A stretch of DNA of 64,000 nucleotides. It comes from Ctena decussata. Its lineage: Eukaryota > Mollusca > Bivalvia > Lucinida > Lucinidae. The translations under genes and the position numbers were made by a program. The notes under the pieces are model-generated. The model ran no database searches, was not told the origin of the DNA, and worked only from the letters and a program-made list of their open reading frames with translations. This document shows, piece by piece, positions 11,735 through 22,461 of this stretch. Position 1 is the first letter of the stretch. Every line of letters starts with the position of its first letter. The DNA lies in NCBI GenBank assembly GCA_963989385.1, contig OZ022500.1, positions 19,172,460 to 19,236,459 of the forward strand. The letters are read 5' to 3'.

Positions 11735-12298
11735 GTTTCATAACGCTGAATTTACTTTGGTACGATGTTGTTTCATAACAATGTCATAACAATGAATTTA
11801 CATTGGTACAATTTTGTTTCATAACGCTGAATTTACTTTGGTACAATGTTGTTTCATAACAATTTCATAACAATGAATTTACATTGGTACAATGTTGTTT
11901 CATAACGCTGAATTTACTTTGGTACAATGTTGTTTCATAACACTGTATATACTTTGGTACAATGTTGTTTCATAACGCTGAATTTACTTTGGTACAATGT
12001 TGTTCCATAACGCTGAATTAACTCTGGAACGATGTAGTTCCATAACGCTGAATTAACTTTGGTACAATGTTGTTTCATAACAATGAATTTACTTTTGTAT
12101 AATATTGTTCCATAACGCTAAATTAACTCCGGTACAATGTTTTTCCATAACGCTGAGTAAACTCTGGTACAATGTTGTTTCCTGATACTGAATTAACTTT
12201 GGTACAATGATGTTTCATGATGCTGAATTTACCTGGGTACAATGTTGTTTCATAACGCTGAATTTACTTTAGAACAATGTTGTTTCATGACGCTCGTT
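11735..12298. repeat. 35-bp minisatellite, right block (copy B)
   Basis: Counterpart of 2809-3372. Confidence 0.93.
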
Positions 12299-12317
12299 TA
12301 ACTTTAGTAGTTACACG

Positions 12318-12626
12318 TTATTATAACAGTAACTTGATCTGGGGTACTGTATCACGCCAAGTGGATGTAGTGTAGTGTATGGCATTTCGGACCACCACTC
12401 CATGGGTCGCAAGATCGATCCCCAGCTTCTCCGGTCTTTCGAATGAGACTTTAAAACCGAGGTCCCGTCTCCATATGACCTCGTTGTTGGTGGGACGTTA
12501 AATCCGAGTTCACTCACTCAGTCACCACCGGATCACCCGGGATGCTTGCATCGATGGTGATCTGGTGGTATGAGCTCATCCACGAGACTTGATACAGTAC
12601 GCCAGATCAAGATACTATTGTAATAA
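12318..12626. mobile_element. 309-bp TIR element (copy B)
   Basis: Counterpart of 3392-3700. The tRNA-derived SINE head that follows lies at 12671-12758 on the minus strand. Confidence 0.7.
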
Positions 12627-13522
12627 ATTGTTTATTGTATACCTTAGGGTACAGCCAAGCATTCATACTTGCCGCTCTAATGCATCTACCCGGATTCGAA
12701 CCTGCGCGGCAGAGGTATGTAGCTAGTCATGAGACAAACTATCGAGGCGCGCCTTTGCATACTTATTGACGTTACGTCACTAGTCCCGTATCTCTGGTTC
12801 TCGTTTCTGCGATGCGCGTTAAAAAAAACGACGCACCTGAAGCCGAACTCAGACATAGCCTCGTTTTAGGAATAGTGTATCACTAGTTTGATATAACTTC
12901 GTGAATCAGATGGCGAGAAAACAGACAGTTCAAAGGGTGTATCATTGATAGGTATATAATAAAATGTTGTTTCATGATGTTGAATTTACTTGGTACAATG
13001 TTCAATTCAGTTCAGTTCAATTCTCTTATCGACGTTCCCCAAGTGGCTCAACGGTACGTAACCATAGTTGCACACACTTGGCGCCGTGTGTCCGTCCACT
13101 TTGGTACAACGTTTCATAACGCTGAATTTACTTTGGTACAATTTTAATTCATAACGCTTAATTTACTTTGGTATAATGCTGTTTCATTATGCTGATTTTT
13201 GGTACAATGTTTAACCTTTGTGTGGCTGCTTGTCTCGTACCGCAACGAGATCCACATTAAGAATTTGTGTTCGGTGGAATGCCACAATTAATGCTTGCAC
13301 CACTCGATGCATGGGTGAAAGCATCGCGTAAAGAGACTTTATCATTTCACACTACTGCATTATTAATGATGCGCAATAGCATATAAATTGCTTTCATATT
13401 TCTGTATATTCTTGTATTTCAGTGTCAGGTTGACAACAATTATTAAGACAATACAAATATTTCATCGCAGAATCAGTAGAAATAAGTCTGGACTGAACCG
13501 CAACGAAAGGCACGATATATAT

Positions 13523-13758
13523 GAGCCACGACACGACAAAACCAACAATGTGGTTGTGCGGACAGCGCTGACTCAGCTCAGCCTGGGCATCCGCCCAGTC
13601 TGATCAGAGTCTTCGCTGTCCGCATGAAGGTAGCTTAGATCCTTAGCTACCCTCTGAGCACTAAACGAAGAGTCTGCTTAGCCTGGGTGAACGCCCAGGC
13701 CGATCTGAGTCTGCGCCGGGCGCACAACCACATTGTTGGTTTTCTCGTGTCGCGGCTC
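13523..13758. mobile_element. F1 fold-back MITE (M6)
   Basis: Full-length copy flanked by ATAT on both sides, unlike its chimeric counterpart at 4598-4833. Matching flanks suggest this is the original insertion context of the duplicated segment. Confidence 0.95.
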
Positions 13759-14474
13759 ATATTATTTGTCGTAGACATATCAGAGCATGCATGACCTGCA
13801 TCCGGGTTTTTATTATATGGGGGATAATAAACACAATCTACCATTTGTGAAAAGAAACAGTTTTAAAATGACGTTTTATGAATATAAACTTTATTTTGGC
13901 TTCGTTCCCTTTTTAATTTAATCGCCGTTATTTGCGGATAGACGTGTTTTATTCAATAATAACGAATGACGAAAAGTGTATTTGCAAATTTCATGACCCG
14001 TTTGAGCAGCCGTAAATCAGGCGCATTCGAGTTTTCCAATCGTGTATTTAAAGGTCTAGTATGAAAGCCATAACCGCATCGTGCTTCCGATCTGCCGCGC
14101 CAGAAATCAGTTTTCTTTAACAACTGATGTATTTCTAACTAAAATTACAAGGAAACAAACAGTGCTTCCACTAGTGGAAGTCTGGGGGTCTGTGACTTCT
14201 AAAACTGAATGCCAGGAAGTCAGTGACTTCCAATTTTTATCATAACCTACCATTTATAAAGTGAATATTGACTTAAATAATGAGTTAAATTTGTTGTAAT
14301 AATGGTATTTCACCCATTAATGAAGGAGAAAGCAATGTAAATATGGACATTCTGGAAGAAACCAAGTCTATACTTCAGCATGACTTCCAAATGACAAACC
14401 TTGGAAGTCATATGACTTCCTGATTTTGATGGTTAGTGCTAGCACTGAACAAAATAAAATGAGAACAAAAAAAA
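13759..14474. other. A/T-rich stretch with GGAAGTCA palindromes
   Basis: No gene is recognised. Short words GGAAGTCANTGACTTCC recur (about 14167-14235 and 14400-14425), including the hairpin GGAAGTCATATGACTTCC, suggesting a worn fold-back element. Confidence 0.55.
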
Positions 14475-14702
14475 CTACTTTTCGAAGCTGAACAAAAAAT
14501 CAGACATACCCCTTATCTTTTTGAATTTGTATACTAAGTCATCATAAAATTCTGGTTCCGATAGGCCTTCATGTGAAAGTGATTTTAACATGACATTGAG
14601 TTTTGAAACCAATTCATTGCATCGGCGATAAAATTTTCTAGATAAGGAATTATTTCGATGCAGGCTTATCTTGATACTCATTCGCTCAATTGCACACACG
14701 CT
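14475..14702 (-). pseudogene. Possible transposable-element ORF fragment
   Basis: About 75 codons open on the minus strand, containing YRRCNELVSKLNVMLK and LSEPEFYDDLVYKFKKI. The motif GLSEPEFYxDLVYK is one I recall from repeated, probably transposon-encoded, molluscan proteins; I cannot confirm this without a search. The frame is closed upstream by TGA and has no convincing ATG at its start, and both neighbours are non-coding, so it is at best a fragment of a longer protein. Confidence 0.3.
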
Positions 14703-15978
14703 CACTCACTCACAAACTCACGAATTCACTCCCTTAGCAATTGGGCCAAACGAAGTCAGGGAAAATCATGAAAATATGAGGCAGGAAAAGCTAAGAAATA
14801 GACTTTTAATAAGTGTTCCCCCGGTTACAGCTAGCTTCTGGTGAGGTATCGGTATTTTTGCAGTTCAGTCATGCCATTAAATCTTACTTGTGGCAAATAA
14901 ACTAGGATATCGAAGTTGTATGAAAATGAGTAAGGAATGTCGGATGTATGACGTGGGACTACTTACGTCACACGACTGTTGTTAGGAACAACGATATAAA
15001 CAAAGATGGCCGCACTGTCGCACCGAGTAAATAATAAAATGAGAAGAAGCAACTGTCTCGTCATTAATAATTGACTATTTTGTTTTAACAACAGCAAAGC
15101 ATTAAATGAATGTCCGTGCAACAGCTGCAAAAGGTCGCAGGTCGAGAATTAATTCATTCGTAGACCTAGAGATCTACGGCTTCGGCGTATACTTTCGGCC
15201 GAACAACAAAATGTTGGATTTTGCTGCATATTGCTCCGCCTTACATACGCCCGAGGTCTGATTCAAGGAATTGGCTTTGGAGTTCCGAATGGGGAATTCA
15301 TGTTTTGTCCTTGAACAAGACATATTTACTTTACAAAAGTACTGATAATACCCAGGAAGCGGTGGATCCGTCCTGACATGACTAAAAAAGTTGTTCTTTA
15401 AAGACGAATTTCATCTTCGACAATTATCTTTTTTAAAGATGTTTCTTGATAAGAGTATACGAGTGTGTTATGAACAAATACGCAATATATAAAACAGAAA
15501 AAAGAGAGAAATAGAGTGCAATACTCGACAAAGGTTCAGGGATGTAAACCGTTACTAGTATTAAGACTTTTTTTATTATTCCATTTTATTTTATTTATTG
15601 TTCTTTATTATTTATTTATTTACATGTATTTATCTATTAACTTGTTTTTTTTGTTTTTTTTTTTGTTTTTTTTTTTCATTTATTCAGTTATTTATTGCAA
15701 TAGTGGCTTCCTCTACAAGTTTATAGGAATTAACGGTCCCTACGATTTATATGAATCGTTTCCGTGTATCAATTCAAAATAAAACATAAAATATCGAAAT
15801 ATGCAATTATTCTGGTGATCAACCATCCATACGGCAAGTCTAATCGCAGGGGTTGCTCAAGTCTTTCCGAGTTTCTAGAAGTAGCTCTGCCCGAAAAAGA
15901 ATGTGCGAGCGGCTCTACGAAAGTGAACTAATAGATAAAAGGGTTCGCTTAACAAATAAAAATGAAACTCTTCCAGAA
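14703..15978. other. Unannotated stretch with T-rich tract
   Basis: No gene is recognised. 15568-15690 is T-rich low complexity (TTTATTTATTT, TTTTTTGTTTTTTT), which produces a hydrophobic-looking open frame at 15516-15782 that should not be read as a membrane protein. Confidence 0.5.
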
Positions 15979-16041
15979 GGTCAACTCTGAAAGGAAAGAA
16001 TTTGCTCCTAGAGGGTCAAGTTTTACCTTTACGTGTTGACC
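15979..16041. mobile_element. F2 fold-back MITE
   Basis: F2 elements are hairpins whose arms read GGTCAACTCTNAAAGGAAAG then AATTTGCTCC, and the inverse. Here the left arm is intact and the right arm (TTTACCTTTACGTGTTGACC) is worn. Confidence 0.7.
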
Positions 16042-16110
16042 ATTCTTTCCTTTGACCATTATCACCCTGGAAACCCGTTAAGGACACATGCAAACTCTGC
16101 AGGCCTAGTT

Positions 16111-16135
16111 CAGACGCCGCTCAGCGCGGCGTCTG
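16111..16135. repeat. Short perfect GC-rich hairpin
   Basis: CAGACGCCGC and its inverse GCGGCGTCTG around a 5-base loop, with TGATCAG following; probably the centre of an old palindromic repeat. Confidence 0.6.
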
Positions 16136-16368
16136 ATCAGGGTCAACAGTCTTTGCTTACAGGAGTTTCTATGCAAAATACAATAAAGTGAAAACATTCA
16201 CCTGAAACCCTAAATTAGAAATGGACTCATCCAAATAATACGGATGGACAAGTCCACTGATCAGAAAAGGGTAACCTCCACTAAAAAAGAAAGCAAATTT
16301 GTGAATTGCAGAGTTGCCTCCCACTGGACATGTACCCATATACTTTAAGAAACTCCGCAACTCAATAT

Positions 16369-16605
16369 GAGGCGCAACATGATAAAATCAACAAAGTGGC
16401 ATGCGCGACCAGCGAACTCAGATCAGCCTGAGAAGCGGTCCAGTCTGATCAAAGTCATCGCGGTTTCAGGATTGCCAAGGGTTTAAGACACCTCAATGCC
16501 GACAACGAAGACTCTAATCAGCCTGAGACTGGACGGATATCCAGGTTGATCTGAGCCCTCGCGTGGCGCACGTGCCACTTTGTTAGGGCTGTCGTGTCGC
16601 GGTTT
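16369..16605. mobile_element. F1 fold-back MITE, degraded subfamily b (M7)
   Basis: Recognisable arms (GTGGCATGCGCG, GTGCCACTTTGTT), but many substitutions and worn tips (GAGGCGCAACATGAT). Confidence 0.88.
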
Positions 16606-16771
16606 AGTTACAGATTTAAAAGGACCAATGCGAACATGGACAGCCTTATCAAACGGATCAGCCAGGAATTAAGGAAAGACACTACGCTTGTGTAGGCTGA
16701 AAATACCTTTAAGCTGCTGCAAAAGCAAACCAAAAAAGCCCATTTATCTAAAGCCGTGTTCATGTGCACGT

Positions 16772-16842
16772 TTTGCACCCGGGTGCAAATCTACACCCAG
16801 GTGCAAATTTGCGCCCGGGGGCAAATTTGCACCCCCTTGTGT
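16772..16842. repeat. Short G/C-rich tandem repeats, GTGCAAAT type
   Basis: Four to five copies of an about 18-bp word alternating GCACCCGGGTGCAAAT and ACCCAGGTGCAAATTTGCG. Each word is itself nearly palindromic. Also contains ATGCAAAT-like (octamer-like) words, probably by chance. Confidence 0.7.
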
Positions 16843-16997
16843 AGCGTCCATATGCCAATAAGTTGTGTCCATTCAATATCCCTTAACCCATTGCATTCTG
16901 GGTATTTTTTGTCGGCTGCTGAAATTGTCGTCTGCATCAAAAATCAAGAATATTTTGACAATATTGGTCTAACCAATTCTTGTTGAAATGATGTCTA

Positions 16998-17069
16998 GGC
17001 AGCAAACAGTTTGAATCTCAGATCAGGTCCCACGTTTGTGGGGCCTGATCTGGATCCTAACTGTTTGCC
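16998..17069. repeat. 72-bp palindrome
   Basis: Arms GCAAACAGTTTGAATCTCAG/ATCAGG and CCTGATCTGGATCC/TAACTGTTTGC. It resembles the inner arms of F1-like repeats but lacks the GAGCCGCGA ends, so it belongs to a different palindromic family. 17070-17711 holds nothing I recognise. Confidence 0.75.
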
Positions 17070-17711
17070 CATATACCCCTAAAGGGGTATCCCGAATGGA
17101 ATGGGCTAAAATCGAAAGACAGTTGAAATCCAAGTTTTGAGGGGCATCTGCCTTAAAACAAGATGTTTTATGCTTCTAATGGGTGACTCACTTGTGAATG
17201 TACGTTCACATACAAACCAGGGTAACTCAGTAACATAAGGAGAAGGAGCGAGAATATCCAATCGGACAACTTCTGTTCTGTTCTTCCCATTTCCCAACTG
17301 CTCAGACTACACAAAGAAACTTTTATTTAATTTGATTTTAAAATAATATGCGAATAACATTATATCATTCGGTAATAATGCAATTGAGGAAGTAAATTAT
17401 CACTTCCTTTTACAGTGCATAACCAATGATCAGCGAAAAACGTTATTTTCATAATCTTCGCAGATTCTAAATTGTGAAGAAACTTCTTAATAACTTCTAA
17501 CCAATACTAAGTGTAACCTCCTCCATCCCATTTTATGGAACCCTGCTCTGTTTGAACAACTCAACATATTCTACACCCTATCTTCATACATGCATGACTT
17601 TTCCATTTTCGCAACTTTGAGCCTGTATCGTATCAGGGGCTGACCGGCGCATACTGCTGACCAGTGACAGATGCTACCATGTATACACTGATGATGGATG
17701 ACCAAACAAAA

Positions 17712-17900
17712 GAGCCCCGGTAGCTCAGTAGGTTAAGCGCTGGTCTTCTGATCCAGGGGTCCCGGGTTCGAGCTCGCAGGAGGCGGAAATCTTTCCAACC
17801 GTAAACGGGAGTTTCATTGCACACAACCTTTCATTATCACCCTCCAATCATCCTGATATGACTGAAATACTGTTGAAAAGGACGTTAAATCGCAGGTCAT
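17712..17900 (+). mobile_element. tRNA-derived SINE (S1 family)
   Basis: Head with GAGCCCCGGTAGCTCAGTAG (A box TAGCTCAGTAGG) and B box GGGTTCGAGCTC at 17764, then a body ending TGATATGACTGAAATACTGT and GGACGTTAAATCGC. Four more copies lie at 19203, 27874, 29388 and 30690. Transcription would be by RNA polymerase III from the internal boxes if still active. Confidence 0.85.
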
Positions 17901-18291
17901 CGAGCCTTATCTGAGTGTGTATTACACTGTTCTGCATTTTGTTCTGATATTTAGCGCAAATGCGTAGTTACATATTAAGCCTCTTCATTCAGCACAAATT
18001 GCGTATCGGGGATTCGAGCAACCTGTAGTATCAGAAACAGCTAAAATCATGCAGTTTACGTGTAAGTCTGCATGTTGAGTAATGTTTATTAGAAGATTTG
18101 ATCCATACTCTTTTACGTTGTGCATCTTATGCAAAAACTTTCTCATCGCCAATTCAGTATTTGCAACACAATCTTAAAAGCATAAAAAGGAATCAGAATT
18201 GCAGATTACCTTTCAGTCTTTTCTCGGGTACAGTACCATGCAATTGATTTGGTACCCATTTGTGAACAAGTAAACGCATGTTTTCCACTAT

Positions 18292-18358
18292 CAGGTCATG
18301 GAAGTACTGACGTCGATGTGACGTGATGACTTAATGCCGACGTCATATGTCCGCTGGG
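18292..18358. mobile_element. Half copy of the GACGTCA palindromic MITE
   Basis: TACTGACGTCGATGTGACGT ... GACGTCATATGTCCGCTGGGT resembles the right arm of 6496-6602; the left arm is lost. Confidence 0.55.
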
Positions 18359-18943
18359 TAATAGGATTGAAATGAAAAAAGTGTTCAGGTCTAGTTTAAA
18401 GTTACTGTAACACAAAGGTTAGCCATATATTTTATAGGGACTAAAGTTGAGGTTCTGAGCTATAGGCACTCGGGTTTTAGTGACCCTACAGGAATGCGCA
18501 TGGTTGATTTATATCATAGCCCATCCCCTACTCCCTACCCACCTGTAGATCTTTCAAATCATTCAAATTTCTTTAGCAGGCAAATTCTGTGTTAATTCAT
18601 ATCTAAGAAAGAATTGGCTAGGCAAACGAATCTGAAGGATCCACAAATTGTACATGTATATGCGTAGATTGATCTCAACTGCAGCCAAAGGCAGGTTCTC
18701 GTATGGCACGGCCCATTAATTAAAACATCAAAATTCCTTAAGATCAAAGTCTTTAAATTAGATATAAGCAGCATCAGATGTTGTCTGACTAATTTCCTTG
18801 TTTTTGCGTCGCAATTTCACATCTTATTGATTGGAAGCTGAGTCAAGGATATTGCTTGGATACTAATAAACATAACTGAGGTGCTTTAGTAGAAACTATG
18901 CCTCATGCGCCTTACATATTATTATTGCAAACCAGCAAAATCT

Positions 18944-19091
18944 GGGTCCGAGGTTATAAAACTTGAGTATAAACTCAAACTCAAAATAAAGCACACTGAC
19001 TGGCTGCTTCCGAGCATGTGCTCGGAAGCAGCCAATCAGTGTCCTTTATTTTGAGTTTGAGATTATTCTCACGTTTTATAACCTCGAACCC
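18944..19091. mobile_element. 148-bp fold-back MITE
   Basis: Ends GGGTCCGAGGTTATAAAAC and its near inverse GTTTTATAACCTCGAACCC; long arms meet at a perfect central GCTTCCGAGCA/TGCTCGGAAGC. No coding frame. Confidence 0.88.
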
Positions 19092-19202
19092 TGATCAATG
19101 ACAGGCATGAAGCGATTCATGTCAGTCCATTATCAGAACCACTTCTAATATGACCCGTGCCAATCCGACTGAGATGGAACGTCTAAATATTTGTTTCTGT
19201 AG

Positions 19203-19403
19203 GATGGATGATGAATGACTTGCGATTTCACATCCTTTTCAACAGTATTTCAGTCATATCAGGACGAATTGATGGTGATGATGAAATGCTATGGGCAATG
19301 AAACCCCGTTTATGATCGAAAAGATTTCCGACTTCAGCGAGAATCGAACTTTGACCCGCTAGAACAGAAGGTCAGCGCTTAACCCACTAAACTACAGGGG
19401 CTC
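19203..19403 (-). mobile_element. tRNA-derived SINE, S1 family
   Basis: Reverse-strand copy: GAGCCCCTGTAGTTTAGTGG head at the right end, B box worn (GGTCAAAGTTCGATTC), body ACTGAAATACTGTTGAAAAG. Confidence 0.82.
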
Positions 19404-19477
19404 CTTGTTCTTAAGGAGAATGGCTACACTTTAAAGTGTAGCACCTCCGCCATTTTTATTTTTGCCTCTGTTCTTAC

Positions 19478-19525
19478 TGGAGCCAATTCTGAAAGGATAG
19501 AATTTGCTCCTTTTGGAGAATGTAC
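19478..19525. mobile_element. F2 fold-back MITE, partial
   Basis: AATTCTGAAAGGATAGAATT then TGCTCCTTTTGGAG; the right arm beyond the loop is missing. Confidence 0.6.
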
Positions 19526-19638
19526 TACAGGGGCTTTCATATTGTACGAAGATACCATATACCCATTTTAAAGGCTCTGACCAGATTTGTCCGGACGGCG
19601 GCTGCTCCGGTTGGGCGCGCGCTAACAGAGGTCGGTGA

Positions 19639-19742
19639 AAATGTAAACTTCACACCTTCGTAAGCTTCATCGCGTTGTGAAGCTTACGGACCTCCGTCGT
19701 AAGCTTCACAACGCGGTGAAGCTTACAAAGGTGTGAAGCTTA
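19639..19742. repeat. 104-bp palindrome of GTAAGCTTCAC words
   Basis: Two about 45-base arms, each made of three GTAAGCTTCAC-type words, fold around an 11-base loop with about four mismatches. The word itself contains the palindrome AAGCTT, so smaller alternative hairpins are possible. Confidence 0.9.
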
Positions 19743-20985
19743 CATCTACATAGAGCTCGCTTTATGTGACCATAAAACTCGCTGAGAAAATACCACAAAG
19801 AGGGGTCGCAATACATGTTTTATGGATGTGATAGAAATCGTGTAATCATCCGATAATTATCACAATAAAATACCATTTATCTGGATCTCTTTCTCCATGC
19901 AGTAATGATTGAAATTATATAAAGAGCAAGCACGGTAATTCCTGACCAGACTATAAGACCCCGGTGCACTGTTCCCAGGGTCTGCACTGTTTGTCATTAT
20001 GTCAATATGAATAGTAATACGAGAATAATGGTGTCTTACTTCAATACGATGTCTGCAAAAATACAATAAACAGAGACTATCATTTAGGAGGCTGGTCACT
20101 GGAAAATACTGGATTCATGAGAACCAGGAACGCACTGGCAACAAGAGCAGGGCTTTTCCGTAGCATCTTTTTTTAAAAAGCATATGTCATGCAGGTAAAA
20201 GGTTTGAATCCTTACTGAGCAGATCGAAATCTCTGCTATTCGGTTTCCCTCTCACATACACATACAATGTGGGAAGTTTTGGTCTGAGTAGGCTGCAAAA
20301 GCAGACCATAATTTACCGTAAATACTGTAAAATTTAGACTCAATTATCGTTACTGTCATAAAAACTGAAGAATTTCTTCAATTTTACCCGGGCAAGTTGG
20401 TCATGCGGGTAACACTCTGAACACATAAACCAGAATTCGCAGGTTCGCTTCCGGACAACGTCGAGAATCTCCAGAGTCTGGACAAGGTCGGAAAGCTTCT
20501 CCAGTCATTTCACCATCATTATTTTTTGCCCATTTTCTGATATGCAGGAAATGAATGGCATACCGCGCCTACGATTGTGTCGCGTGCCAGGCTACATGTA
20601 ACATATGGTCTCCATCGCAAAGCAGTTGTTACTAGTGCGCGAAAGCGGACAGGTGCAACGTAATAAAAATCTGACAGAATCTGCTTAAATAAAAAGTTGA
20701 AACATTCCTATTCAAGGCATACTGCGGTTATTAGAAAATGACAATTAAAAAGATGCCAAATGCAACACAACTCAATAACCAGACAAGAGTAGGTTAAGGC
20801 GGTTCCAATAATGAAATAAGAGGCATTGATGACAATCATTTGCATTTTATTTTCTTGGAACGTTATACAAATATATTATGTGGCCAATATCACAACCGTC
20901 TCAGCGAGACGTTTCTGAAGAGAACACGTTACGAGTACAGTATATTTCATGGACAATTACTATTAACATAGCATAAGTTCATTTC
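19743..20985. other. Intergenic stretch with worn SINE fragments
   Basis: tRNA-like pieces with B-box-like words occur near 20195-20300 (GGTTTGAATCC) and 20385-20520 (GCAGGTTCGCTTCC after CCCGGGCAAGTTGGTCATGC). A hairpin core ACCGTCTCAGCGAGACG near 20893 recalls F3. No gene is recognised. Confidence 0.5.
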
Positions 20986-21086
20986 CCTGGGTATACAACG
21001 TAGAATCAACACTAAATCAACGTTGATTCAACGTCATGACGTTGAATCAACGTTGATTCATTGTTGATCCAACGTTGGGTGCCTGT
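20986..21086. mobile_element. Palindromic MITE of AACGTTGATTCAACG words
   Basis: Arms composed of ATCAACGTTGATTCAACGTC and its inverse, right end AACGTTGGGTGCCTG. This resembles miniature elements with a ...GGGTGCCTGCTGGG terminus; the outer ends are worn. Confidence 0.75.
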
Positions 21087-21998
21087 TTAGATGAATCCCC
21101 TCTCCCGTAACCTGAAACTCTGTGCCTGTCAGGAGAATTATGTATCTCCCTCAAAACTCTAGCTTTTGTGATAGCTAATTCTTATGCAGTGCGACGTCAA
21201 ACCACGCGATTCATTTAATGAAAGGACACGTGTTGTCTAAAATTTTGAATGACAGAAGCATGAAAATTAAATTTGAGAGTTGGCACGACGAAGGTGCATG
21301 AAATAAACTGAGCCCCAGACTCGGCCAGATCAGCTTGGCAACCCGCACAGCTGTTAACAAACCCAGGTAATTTGAAAATCAATATTAACAAAACGCAAGC
21401 ACCCTACTTTTTAATGACGTTCCATTTTCATTGTAACGCCCCCCTAACAAAGGCCCGTATCACCTGCCACTACCCTAGGTCATATTCCAGATTCTTTCAA
21501 TAATTAAGTTTGTTGAAATATGTTAACGATCAAGCAGGGACAAAGGGCGATGTGCATCAACTTAAATTTACCGCAAAGCGCATAAAAGTAAAACTTTTTT
21601 TTTCGCTAATAAAGTTGCATTCTACGTCTCATGAAACACTGTAAAAATCGTAGTTAAAGTGTACAGTATGTATGATGATGCTTCAAAAACAAAGGAAAGA
21701 AAAATATACCATTTTATTACCTTTATTTATTTTTTTAACCTGAAATGGAAGGGAATGGGCGCTATAGTTTAATCTCAGAGCGTCAGACAATACATATGCA
21801 GGAAAAAATTTGGTCCTGCAGAGGGGCAACAAATTATTCTTTCAATCTATATATAGGGAGATGACTACAATACATCTACTGTTATAACTTGTGTCAGACC
21901 CCATTCTTACTGAATGCAACTTTAACATTTTTTTTTCATGTAATGGTGTCAGCCCAAACAAAAGAAGCAAAGTGAAGACATCCCTTCAAGTCCATTTG
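21087..21998. other. Intergenic stretch without recognised features
   Basis: A/T-rich; no gene, repeat or element supported. Confidence 0.5.
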
Positions 21999-22232
21999 AG
22001 CCGCGACACGACATACCGACAATGTGGTAGTGCGCCCACTGCAGACTCAGATCAACCTGGGCATTCGCCAAGTTTGATCCGATTCTTTGTTAAGTGCTCA
22101 AAGGGTAGCTAAGGGTCTAGGCTACTTCCATGCGGACAGCGAAGACTCTGATCAGACTGGGCGGATGCCCAGGCTGATCTGAGTCTGCGCTGGGCGCGCA
22201 ACCACACTGTTGGTTTTGTCGTGTCGCGGCTC
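21999..22232. mobile_element. F1 fold-back MITE (M8)
   Basis: Full length; flanked by ATTT on both sides. Confidence 0.94.
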
Positions 22233-22375
22233 ATTTTTCCAATTTATGTTCCCATCCACCCCATCCCCCAACCTGATATTAAAACAACATACGGTGAAAC
22301 TGTCTGGATTTGTAAAGACTGGTGCAGTGCATCTAGGCAATATATGATCATCATATTATGGTGTACCCTAAAGTG

Positions 22376-22461
22376 CTTAAATATTGGGACACCTAAAATC
22401 ATCAATTTTCCATTTGTCCCAAATGGAAATTCAATGGTTTTCAGGTGTCCCAATATTTAAG
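22376..22461. mobile_element. 86-bp fold-back element
   Basis: Arms CTTAAATATTGGGACACCT ... CATTTG and inverse around a 3-base loop. Related worn pieces (ACACCTTAAATAATTTCC, CCAATATTTAAATT) occur near 30356 and 30517. Confidence 0.85.

Larger units (their letters stand above)
8927..13633. repeat. Segmental duplication, copy B
   Basis: Near-identical repeat of 1-4708 carrying every internal element at +8926 or +8925. A single T at about 9750 (G in copy A) turns a stop codon into a longer open frame at 9588-9809, which is probably meaningless. The copy ends inside the F1 element at 13523-13758, whose right half differs from that of copy A. Confidence 0.95.

Noticed and set aside
15516..15782. 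Hydrophobic 88-codon frame resembling a membrane protein
   Set aside because: It is a translation of the T-rich low-complexity tract (phenylalanine/leucine runs).
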